Positions 11,712-21,243 of a DNA stretch of 64,000 nt are shown here, piece by piece. A program made the position numbers and the translations under genes. Positions within the stretch are counted from its first letter, which is position 1. Every line of letters begins with the position of its first letter. This DNA is from Melampsora larici-populina 98AG31 (Eukaryota; Basidiomycota; Pucciniomycetes; Pucciniales; Melampsoraceae). Below the pieces are notes generated by a model, which did not search any database, was not told where the DNA came from, and saw only the letters and a list, made by a program, of their open reading frames with translations. Location: assembly GCF_000204055.1 (NCBI RefSeq), contig NW_006768792.1:336560-400559 (forward strand), read 5' to 3'.

Positions 11712-12910
11712 AAGCAGTGGTTAGGTTCACCTTGATTTGCAATAATGCATTCAACTCTTTCCAAAAGTTTGAAGTCCACAATTTATCCCGGTCACCAATC
11801 ATTGTCTTTGGTGCACCAAAGATTGCGAGCCAGGCCGCAAAGAGTCGCTGAGCTGTTTTCTCCGCCGTGTCAGTTTGGCATGCTGGGATTGCTCGTACAA
11901 ATCCTGTAAGTCGGCATGTACAGCTGAGAATCATGTCATACCCTCGCACTTTAGGAAATGGTCCAATAAAGTCCAAACAAATATCCTCCATTGGGTTCCT
12001 TGGAACGTCGGTTGACTGCAGATGTCCAGACGGGAGGGTTGTCCTAGCTTTTGTTCGCTGACACACATCGCATGTGCTGACAAATTTTTCGACGTCACGT
12101 GTCATACTTGGCCAAAAGAATTCTGCTCGGAGTTGTCGAATGGTTTTCAGGCTTCCAAAGTGGCCCAGTGCTTTATGTGTCTGCTGTATCAATTGACGTC
12201 TCAGAGGTATATCGGAAGGTATTACTAAACGTCCATCAACATACATGAACCCGTCACGCTTCTCGGATCCCTCTCGCAAAGGCAGTGTCTTCTCTAGCTT
12301 GATGCAGAATTCGTCTGTAGTGTATCCATGTCGGATTTTCTCTAGTGTATCTTCATCCAGATTGCTTTTAATTTCACAAACTGCGACTTCTTCAACACGT
12401 GAGAGTGCGTCGGCAACCGTATTCTCGCCTCCTTTGATGTAATTAAAGTTCAAATCGAATTGCGACAGCGTCTTGAGCCACCTACCTTGCCTGCGGCTAA
12501 TGTTTCTTTGCGATAATAAATGAGTTAAGGAATGATGGTCGGACATAACATTTATCTTCAGACCTAACAGCAATAGTTTCCATTTTTGCAATGCATTAAC
12601 AACGGCCAAGAGTTCTTGTTCATGTACAGGGTAATTCCTTTCTGCAGGCGTCATCGTCCGGCTCTTGTAAGCTATAGGAGATGACATGTCCCATTTTTCT
12701 CCTTGGGATAAAGCCGCGCCTAAACCGTGGCCACTAGCATCCGTGAATAGCCAGATGGGATCTCCTGAATCGTAATCAAGTTTCTTAAGAACTGGTAAGG
12801 TTGTTATAATCCGTTTGATATTTTCAAAAGCCTGATCTTCTTTTTCACTCCAGTTGAATGTTTCCTTTTGCTTTTTTGTACTTGTCAATGGAGAGAGTGT
12901 ACCAACATAG
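11712..12910 (-). pseudogene. gypsy pol fragment 2: RNase H and integrase core
   Basis: Minus-strand open frame that follows the DNA-transposon insertion. It contains RNase H (IWLFTDASGHGLGAALS, SDHHSLTHLL, ADALSR), an integrase HHCC zinc finger (HKALGHFGSLKTIRQL to CDVCQRTKAR) and the catalytic core (DFIGPFPKVRGYD, IFGAPKTMIGDRDKLW, LTTAYH). It is cut on the right by the 17-kb element at target TGTGAC and on the left by the solo LTR at GTGGT. Confidence 0.9.
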
Positions 12911-12916
12911 TGTGAC
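12911..12916. repeat. Target site duplication, left copy (TGTGAC)
   Basis: Matches 30016-30021 exactly. On the minus strand it encodes part of Ser-His in pol, and the same codon phase is kept at both copies, so one copy is the original target. Confidence 0.9.
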
Positions 12917-13200
12917 TACGGAATGCGAGACGTTCCAAAGTGACAATGCGAAATTTCAAAAAACGAAAATCACAATCCCCGGGTGCGAAATTCAAAAATC
13001 AAAGACAAAACTACAGAAAATACTCAAATACAGGGATAAAACCCCTGTACCGGAGTAAAAGTCATGGCAAAAACCCCTTTTTGCCCAATTTTCCAGTGGT
13101 CGACACCGTTTTCATTGCATTGTCACCTTTTGACAAAAAGTACCAGCAACACCAAAAACCAAAAAATCAAAAAACCAAAAATCAAAAAATACATTTCTCA
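12917..13200 (+). repeat. Left terminal inverted repeat of the 17-kb element
   Basis: Reverse-complementary to about 29720-30015. The best block runs from TACGGAATGCGAG to AAAGTCATGGCA-AAACCCC (about 165 bp). A weaker A-rich match continues past CATTGTC and AAAAAGTACCAG. Between 13200 and 13396 no further structure is seen. Confidence 0.85.
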
Positions 13201-13396
13201 AACTTTACAATTGAAACACCAAAGTTAGATTCTACTGCAGTCAAAAACCACATGTTGGCCAACTAGCTACAAGCTCGGTCTCACAGGTATCAACACCTCC
13301 GACCAGAGACATTCTACCATCAGTCTCAAGAGCTTCAAAGTACCTGCTTACTGTCTCGCTCTCCTCCAAAACCTCTTTCATCATCATCAATCCTCT

Positions 13397-13935
13397 TTGA
13401 TTGTCCTTGATCTTCTTATTTCTTTGTCATCCATCCTCGATCTTCCTCAATCTTTGTCATCCGTCCTCAGTCTTCTTATTTCTTTGTCAACCGTCCTTGA
13501 TCCTCCTCAATCTTTGTCACCCGTCCTCGACCTTCTTCTTTCTTCGTCAACCGTCCTTGATCTTCCTCAATCTTCGTCACCCGTCCTCGATCTTCTTCTT
13601 TCTCCGTCAACCGTCCTCAGTCTTCTTATTTCTTCGTCAACCGTCCTCGATCTTCCTCAATCTTCGTCAACCATCCTCGATCTTCCTCAATCTTCGTCAA
13701 CCATCCTCGATCTTCCTCAATCTTCGTCAACCATCCTCGATCTTCTTCTTTCTTTGTCACCCGTCCTCGATCTTCTTCTTTCTTTGTCAACCGTCCTCAT
13801 TCTTCTTCAATCTTCGACAACCGTCCTCAATCTTCTTCAATCTTCGTCAACTGTCCTCAATCTTCTCAGACCATCCTCGATCTTCTTTGATTATCCTGAA
13901 TATTCTTCGACCGTCCTCAATCTTCTGCAATCCTC
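13397..13935 (+). repeat. Left subterminal tandem repeats
   Basis: About 25 short units built on TCCTCGATCTTC, CTCAATCTTCGTCAACC and similar, period about 27 bp. Both forward frames are open through it, which is an effect of the repeat and not coding. The right end of the element has the mirror version (GAAGATTGAAGAAGATTG units at 28926-29490), so these are candidate transposase-binding sites. Confidence 0.7.
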
Positions 13936-13976
13936 ATCCAAACACCTTCAATCTCCATCACCAACTACACACCAAC

Positions 13977-15544
13977 ATGCCAGCGAAAATATCTGATGAA
14001 ATCTTGCGACCGCTTTTGGAAGAAGCTGTGGCTAACAACTGGCCAGCACAAACAGTATGCGACACTGTTTGGCAACGGCACAACATCCGAGTATGTGTAA
14101 GAACTGTTAGAAGACGGATCAAAGAATGGGACTTGAAACAACAAGGAAATTATGATGTGGAGGTTGTAAAGGATGCAGTATTAGATAATTACAAACAATC
14201 TCTGAACCAAAAGCGAGCTCTCATTGCCCTCAAAAACGAACACAACATCATCATCAGCCGGTCAACTTTAGCTCGAGTTGAGAAGCAACTCAATCTTCAC
14301 CGCCAAAAGGATGATCTTGACATGGGTGTAGTAACATATGCCACCGTATGTAGCAAGATTGAAGAACTTCAGATTGAATATGGAAATGTACTTGGAATCA
14401 AGAGTATCAAGAAGATGCTAGCTCAGGAACACGAGCTTCACATCCACCGGCAAGTGTTTGGGCCTTCTTGATTCCATTTGCTCTGATGCTAATTACATTT
14501 GAAATCCTCTTTGATATAGTGATGTTATTGCGGCTATGATGAAGGCAATGGACCCAGATGCTGTCAGAATGAGAGCTGCTCCTAAACTCAAGCGACGGGA
14601 ATACTATGCGGGCGGTCCCAATGAGGTTTGGGCGGCCGATGGACACGACAAGTTGATCAACTTTGGAATCGGTATATATGGATTCATTGATTGCTGGTCT
14701 CGAAAGATTTTGGGACTTCATGCTCATGTCACCAACAGCGACCCCCGCCATGTTGACTTGTGGTATCTGGGCTTTGTCAAGAAACAAGGTGGCATTCCCA
14801 AAAAGCTCACCACGGATCGAGGAACTGAGACTGTTCCTCTTGCTGGACATCAACTTTATTTTGGAGAAACTTACGGTTCCAGAGCTCCAGACTGGCCTTA
14901 TCATCAATATGTCCCGTCCCCTCGTAACCAAAAGATTGAGTGCTTCTGGGACAAAATGACTTGTGGACTGACTGGAAATATCAAAGCTAAAATTCAAGAG
15001 CGCATTGATCAAGATTTATATAATGACAATGATCCAATGTCTAGGTGAAGCTCCTTTTTTCTTAATTGGTGATTCCATGCTGAAATCTTTGTTATTGCTT
15101 TTCAGGACCTTGTTTCTCCACCTATTTATCCCCGTCTTTCAACGAGCTCTGGACAAATGGGTCAGGTTTTACAATGGTTTCTGCAGACGACACGACAAGC
15201 GGTCGAAATTACCTACTGGATGTTCTGCAGACTACTGCTACAAAAACCCCGTTGACGAATTTGGTTGCATTGATTACCTCATACCTGTCCCGGGTGAAGC
15301 GGTGGATGCTATCCTTGCTGATGATTACCCGGAGCAAGAACACTTGTGGAGCACAACCCCTGAGTGGTTTTCCCCGGTGGTTGATCAAGTCATGGAAGAG
15401 GTTGGAATTGTGAGCGGGGATTTGGACATTGGAAATTTTTGGGGTTCTTTTGATGTTGTATTAGCAAGATTGAAAGATTTGTCTTGGAGTAACACTCCCT
15501 TTGCCCGTGTTGAAGGTGATGATTCTATGGTTTTGGAAAACTGA
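13977..15544 (+). CDS. Integrase-like DDE transposase
   Basis: Exons 13977-14449, 14520-15044 and 15106-15544 give 479 codons (478 aa), all in frame. The ATG at 13977 (MPAKISDEIL) is the first Met after the repeat tract. Residues 20-60 look like a helix-turn-helix (CDTVWQRHNIRVCVRTVRRR). The core is of the rve type found in many basidiomycete integrase-core proteins: GGPNEVWAADGHDK with Asp about 198, KLTTDRGTE with Asp about 257 and SPRNQKIECFWDKM with Glu about 298, giving a D-x58-D-x40-E triad that is intact. The first intron requires a GC donor (CG|GCAAGT); with it the sequence reads HIHRDVIAAMMKAMDP without break. It presumably cuts and joins the element ends. It is transcribed from the left end towards the convergent SNF2 gene. 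No stop or frameshift is seen, so it may be active. Confidence 0.85.
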
Positions 15545-15624
15545 GTACTTTATTTTGCTATTACCTGCATCTCTGTGTGTGGTAAACTTTGTAGTGGTCA
15601 ATGGTATTGATTGTTGTGAGCAAA

Positions 15625-15716
15625 GTAATCACACTACGAGATACAATACTCTAAAAGTAATCACACTACGAGATACAATACTCTAAAAGTAATCACACTA
15701 CGAGATACAATACTCT
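15625..15716. repeat. Tandem repeat, 32 bp x 3
   Basis: Three near-identical units starting GTAATCACACTACGAGATAC at 15625, 15657 and 15689, just 3' of the transposase gene in the 288-bp gap before the SNF2 stop. Confidence 0.85.
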
Positions 15717-15832
15717 TGTTTTCGGAAGAAGAAAAAAAAGGACAGAAGAGAATTTTTTCAAGGATAAAAGCCACTTGTGGTCGGTTTGAAACACAAATTC
15801 TACATATATTTTTGGATGGAACCCTCCATCAT

Positions 15833-18488
15833 CTAGACATATTCTGCATAGCATGCATTCACATTGCCTATATCATCCATGACATCCATCGTGTCCCCAG
15901 GTTGGAGGTAATCTTTAAGTTGATCCTTTGGAACTGACAATGTAATTATTTTTCTAGCCAGAGATGCTTTTTTCTTCTGTACCTGAGGGGTATAAAATGT
16001 TTTTGCAGATGATGGTGAGTGTAGCCCTTTCTGGAAGCTGATTACTTGACTCACATTGAATAGGTGCTGTTCAACAGATTGCCCTGCAACCACATGATAC
16101 ACCTTCACGGGGTGAGTCTGCCCTATTCGATGTAGACGGTCAATTGCCTGTTGCACAATCTGTGGATTCCAATGGGCATCCTAATGATATTACTTTTAGC
16201 TAATATTGACCACTGCATACATATGAATGAATGATAACAAACACACCATCAGATAGACCTCGTCAGCGCAGGTCATATTCAAGCCCACACCTCCAGCTTC
16301 AATAGATACTATAAAGGCCTCAATGTTGTTATCGTTCTTGAATCTGTTGAGTTGGCATGTCCTCTCATGAGTTGTCATGTCACCGTGCAAGGTGCCGCTG
16401 CCAATGCCGTGACAATCCAAAGCAATCTTGATCCTGTGGGGTGTGCAGGTTAGCTTACAGGCCAAGTGATATAACAGAGACATAAAATATAATTACCACT
16501 CCATGAAACACCTCCATTGGGTATAGATAACAGTCTTCTTGCATAGACCTTTATGCAAAGTTCTATGCTTCTTTTTGAGCTGGGAAACCAAGTATGCAAG
16601 CTTGCTACTCAGTGACCAGTCCTCCAGGTAGGCTGGCCTGGCATCAGCAGTCAGTGCCCTCCCATCCGGCACCATGATTCCAAGCTCCTCCTCCATCTCC
16701 GTAATCTTGGTCTGATTGAGCTCTTGTTCTTGCTTGAATAAAAGAGGGTGATTGCATGTCATCCTGAGATTCATCAATTGTCTGAAATATTCACCCTGTT
16801 TATGTTGGATTTGAGATTCCACACCAAAATCCTGAAGAAATCTTTCATAATGTTGCTGATATATTGCTTTCACTTTTTGATGCATTTCCAATAAAATGGT
16901 CTCATGGTATATTGGAGGTAAATTTGATAGGTGGCTTGATTTGGTCCGCCTAAGCATGAAGTATCTTAGAAGCTGGCTGAGTGTGTCCAAATTTCCTTGA
17001 TGAACCGGCAGAGTGATTTGACGGTACCATACTGAGTCTTCTTGAAAAGGTTTGATGTGCAGAAATTTGAAGAGCATGTGCAAGTCGCCAATTCTGTTAT
17101 GGAGCGGAGTACCAGTGAGACAGAGCCGGTTGACTGATTCCAAAGAGGTGAGGACTGCATGGGAGGCGGTTTCATTACGAATTACACTGGCACCAGTAAA
17201 GGGTCAGTTTGGTCACAGACCTTTGGTTGCAAAGAGAGAATACTCACTGAGCTTCATCAATGACCACCCTGTACCATCTGGTTGTAAAAGGAACCTGGGT
17301 TGATCCACCAAGCCGTTGGTCATACATAAGTGTTTTTGGGGTTGTAATGACAATGTCGGCTGAGTGGATATCACGTAGAGGTATTTTGAATCTGTCGGTG
17401 CCATGCCAGCGCAAGACTTTCAAGCTGTTTTTTCTAGTGTGTTTTCCAACCTCCTCTTCCCAGTTGTCCATGAGGCTAGTAGGACATATCAAAAGAGTGG
17501 TGTGAGAAGCTCGCAGCTGAGTGTCTAGAGGGTTGACGGCTGATGCTGAATGCTGATGTTCGTATTGTCTTGACGCATCCAGTGTTGTAGCAATTAAAGA
17601 AATAGTTTGAATTGTTTTTCCAAGCCCCATGTCATCAGCTAGAATTGATGCCCTAGGGCTGACTGGTCCGGTTTGTTCCTCAGTGACAATAAATTCTTCT
17701 CCACAGAGACGGTGACACCACCGGTTGAAGGGTGGCATTGATTTATAAAACCAAAGGGAGTGATAAGTTTTGGAATCCGGATTTTCTCTGTCCAACAAAA
17801 ATGCCAGGCCCTGCTTTTGATGGGGGTGCAGCTGAGAAGTAACTATATCTGAAGGTTCAACAGGCTGAAGATCTGAACCGCAAGAAATGGACGCGAGTCT
17901 TGAGGCCTCTTGGCTGGTCAAAATATGATCAGGAAAAGCAGAACTCCAGTTGGGGGTTGTACGTGCTTCTAGATCCACCAGAGGAATATGTTGATGTTGG
18001 TGAGGTTGGTAATGAGTAGGACGCTGGAGTTTGATCTGGAAAGTCTTGACAATCTTCACAAGGGTTGCTTGATACCAATTTGGTATAAATATAAGTACTT
18101 TGACTTGCAATTGAGTGGCATCAAGTCCATGACATTCTACAATAGTTGTGTTGACAGTAGAGCTGATGAGAACTGGGTGACTTGGTTCCAAATAAGTATT
18201 AGACTTCCATCCACCGGCAGGTTCAGATTTATATGTACGCGGAGTACTTCCAAGCAGCTTCAATAGACAACTATCAACTCCTGCAGGGACATACCCCAAT
18301 GAATGACCACTTGGGAGATATAAAGTGATTTCCGGTGTTCCACGGCCATCATCACAGACTTTCAAGAACACAGGTGACTGATGTGGATGTTGCAATTTGG
18401 CCGCTGTGGAAGTGGGTGATGCCACCAGGAAAGATATCATCCCAGCACATACTGGTTGGCTTGGATTTTGTTGAGGTGTGAGCGGCAT
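15833..18488 (-). CDS. SNF2-family ATPase, Rad5/Rad16-like
   Basis: Minus-strand exons 18488-17248, 17186-16497, 16433-16247 and 16180-15833 give 822 codons (821 aa), all junctions in frame. Start ATG at 18488 (MPLTPQQNPS). Motifs: DMGLGKTIQT (Walker A, about 286-295), LLICPTSLMDNWEEE (Ia), VVIDEAH formed across the first intron (about 408-414), LCLTGTPLHN (III), FMLRRTKSSHL, LHGDMTTHER (helicase C), AGGVGLNMTCADEVYLM, DAHWNPQIVQQAIDRLHRIG (motif VI with the arginine finger). The layout is that of the Rad5/Rad16/HLTF branch, but I see no RING finger between the lobes. ATP-driven remodelling of nucleosomes or protein-DNA complexes is the family role; help with target access or resistance to silencing is inference. 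It diverges from the acidic-protein gene across the palindrome array. Confidence 0.88.
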
Positions 18489-18840
18489 GATTGACCAAAA
18501 AAGACGGAGTGGCAAAAAAAAAAATTGATTGAGGGACAATATACTTTGGGTGCTTGAGGCACGCTTTATATGAGCTCACATTTGCTGTGCGGATTTTCAC
18601 AATTTACATAACATTTGTGGATCTCGCAGATCCACGCACAAGCTCCTGAGATTGATGCAAATCTCAGGTCGCATGTTTCAAAAAATGTTTATCAAGTTCT
18701 CGTAACGTTATCTACTGTATATCCTGTTTGGTCATATGAAGATGATTCCTGATTCATCTTTTGGTATTGATTTGTTACACCGTGGAAATGATCAATTTTG
18801 GGGCGAGTAACCAAATCACCAAAGGCATCCTTTGGTTTGA
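18489..18840. promoter_or_regulatory. Upstream region of the SNF2 gene
   Basis: Short 5' region of the minus-strand SNF2 gene. No distinct motif beyond an inverted GATCTGCGAGATCCAC-like stretch near 18617. Confidence 0.35.
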
Positions 18841-19188
18841 GCTTTATATATTTATTTTTATTATATATAAATTATATTTTGATTATATTTTGATTATAAT
18901 CAAAATATATATTTATGATATATTTATTATATCATAATAAAATATGCAATATATATATTTATATATATAAATATATAATGAAAATATAATAAAACAATAT
19001 TTTTATTATATATATAAATATATAATGAAAACATGATAAAAAAATAAATTTTATAAATTTATATATATAAATATATAATGAAAATATGATAAAAAAATAT
19101 TTTTATTATAATATATAAATTTTATTATATGAATATATAATGAAAATATAATAAAAAAAAAATTATTATATATTTATTACATATGACA
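18841..19188. repeat. Extreme AT-rich block
   Basis: About 350 bp composed almost only of A and T, in ATATATAAATATATAATGAAAA-like near-repeats (similar phrases near 18970, 19010, 19065 and 19130). It directly abuts the palindrome array and would melt easily. Confidence 0.85.
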
Positions 19189-20410
19189 CACCGCACGACC
19201 ACTCAGTAATTGTGCGGTGGAGAAGCCCGGGGCCTAGATAATCTAGGCCCCGGTTCCTATGGCACGATCACCCAGTGATCGTGCGGTGGAAACCGGGGCC
19301 TGGACTCATCTAGGCCCCGGCCTGATCCACCGCACGATCACTCAGTGATCGTGCGGTGAGAGGTCAGACCACCTATCAGCTAGGTGGTCCACCTATCGAC
19401 AGGTAGACCACCTAGCGATAAGGTGGTCTACCTAGGTTGTCCCACCGCACGATCACCGAGTGATCGTGCGGTGGTGATGGCTAGGCCGGGGCCTAGGACA
19501 CTCTAGGCCCCGACAGCTACCGCACGATCACTCAGTGATCGTGCAGTAAGCGATTAGGCCACCTAACAGGGTTAGGTGGCCTATTTGTTTGAATAGGCCA
19601 CCTAGCCTGCCGCTAGGTGGTCCCACCGGCCTAGAACACTCTAGGCCCCGGTAACTACCGCACGATCACATGGGCCTAGAACACTCTAGGCCCCGGTAAC
19701 TACCGCACGATCACCGAGTGATCGTGCGGTGGTGAAGGCACCACCAGGGCCTAGGACACCCTAGGCCCCGGTAACTACCGCACGATCACTCGGTGATTGT
19801 GCGGTAGGTGGCCAGGCCACCTAGGTAGACCACCTACCTGCTAGGTGGTCTACCTATGGAAAGGTAGACCACCTAGCGGTTAGGTGGTCTACCTAATACC
19901 GCTAGGTGGTCTACCTAATACCGCTAGGTGGTCCCACCGCACGATCACCGAGTGATCGTGCGGTGGTTAAGGCCTCACCGGGGCCTAGGACACTTCTAGG
20001 CCCCGGTACCTACCGCACGATCACTCGGTGATCGTGCGGTAGGTGGCCAGGCCACCTAGGTAGACCACCTACCTGCTAGGTGGTCTACCTATGGAAAGGT
20101 AGACCACCTAGCGGTTAGGTGGTCTACCTAACCGCGGTGTGCAACCCACTGCACAATCACTGAGTGATCGTGCGGTAGGTTGCGCCGGGGCCTAGATTGT
20201 TCTAGGCCCCGGTACCTACCGCACATTCACTCAGTGATCGTGCGGTAGGTGGCCAGGCCATCTAAGCGCTAGGTGACCTAGCGCTTAGGTGGCCGCGTCA
20301 TCGCACAATCACCGAGTGATCGTGCGATGGCTAGGTCACTTAACCGCTAGGTGACCTAGCCACCTAGCGGTTAAGGGGTTGATCGAATCGATCAATCGAT
20401 TCGATCAACC
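19189..20410. repeat. Array of interleaved palindromes (about 12 main copies)
   Basis: Class A: about twelve near-perfect 29-31-bp palindromes, half-site ACCGCACGATCACT joined to its mirror, starting near 19189, 19262, 19328, 19443, 19519, 19701, 19777, 19936, 20012, 20149, 20218 and 20300, plus an isolated half-site near 19657. Class B: CCGGGGCCTAG...CTAGGCCCCGG hairpins between them. Class C: nested TAGGTGGTCTACCTA and TAGGTAGACCACCTA hairpins. The array ends with a GATCGAATCGATCAATCG palindrome near 20385. It is GC-rich in an otherwise AT-rich element and non-coding. Sits between divergent genes. Confidence 0.9.
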
Positions 20411-21243
20411 CCATCTTCCAACACCACCTTCCACTCTCCAACTCCACCATCACACCGATCGAAAGCCGTTCGATCGATCGTGACCTTTTTGGAACCCGTC
20501 GATAAGGACACAGTTAACCAGCTATTAGAGGTAGATGGTTTCATCTACCTCAAAGACTCAAATCATCAATAGAACAAATTCAAAAACACTTTCACTAACA
20601 ATATGATTCTTTTTTCTCTCCTTTTCTTTTTTTTTTCTCTATTTCACATCATCAAAAAAGTTTAGGTTACAATCAATATCAGGTCTTCATCATATTATAA
20701 TACCATCAAAACAAGATAAACAAATCCACATCATTTGAATCAATAAACAAAATCAAGTCATTTGAATCATCAATTTAATTTTTTACATTTACAAACTCAT
20801 CAGAACAATATAAACAAAATCAAGTCTTTTGATTCTTCAAATTTGTTTGATTTGTTTAATATTTTATATCTATAACCTCATCAAAACAATTTAAACAAAT
20901 TCAAAACTTTTGAAACATCAAATTAGTGTCATTTTTTAACTGTTATAAACTCATCATAACCAGATAAACAAAAAAAAACTTTGACTCATCAAATTAGTGT
21001 TTTTTTTACTGTTATAAACTCATAGAAGGGAGATAAACAAAATCAAATTACTTGAATCATCAATTTGTTAATTTTGTTAACTCAAATTTTTAACTTTATT
21101 TTGGATTTTTTTAGTTTGTTATATTCATTTCTTTGGAATAATCAAATAAAATTGATAACCTAGTTTCAAAAAAATTATCAAGTCAGTATTCAAACACCTG
21201 AGCTACAATCATTTCAAATAAACTGATACATACCTCAATAGAT
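20411..21243. other. Long AT-rich leader before the acidic-protein gene
   Basis: Between the palindrome array and the ATG at 21244. It contains loose ~65-80-bp repeats of ATAAACAAAATCAAG / TTTGAATCATCAA near 20720, 20810, 20890, 20960 and 21030. No coding frame. Probably promoter and leader. Confidence 0.5.

Noticed and set aside
13401..13976. Long open frames in the TCCTCGATCTTC repeat
   Set aside because: Two frames are open together and the product is a simple repeat; the transposase starts at the ATG at 13977.
18841..20410. CRISPR-like array
   Set aside because: Units are palindromes with variable, repetitive spacers in a eukaryotic genome; no cas-like genes are present.
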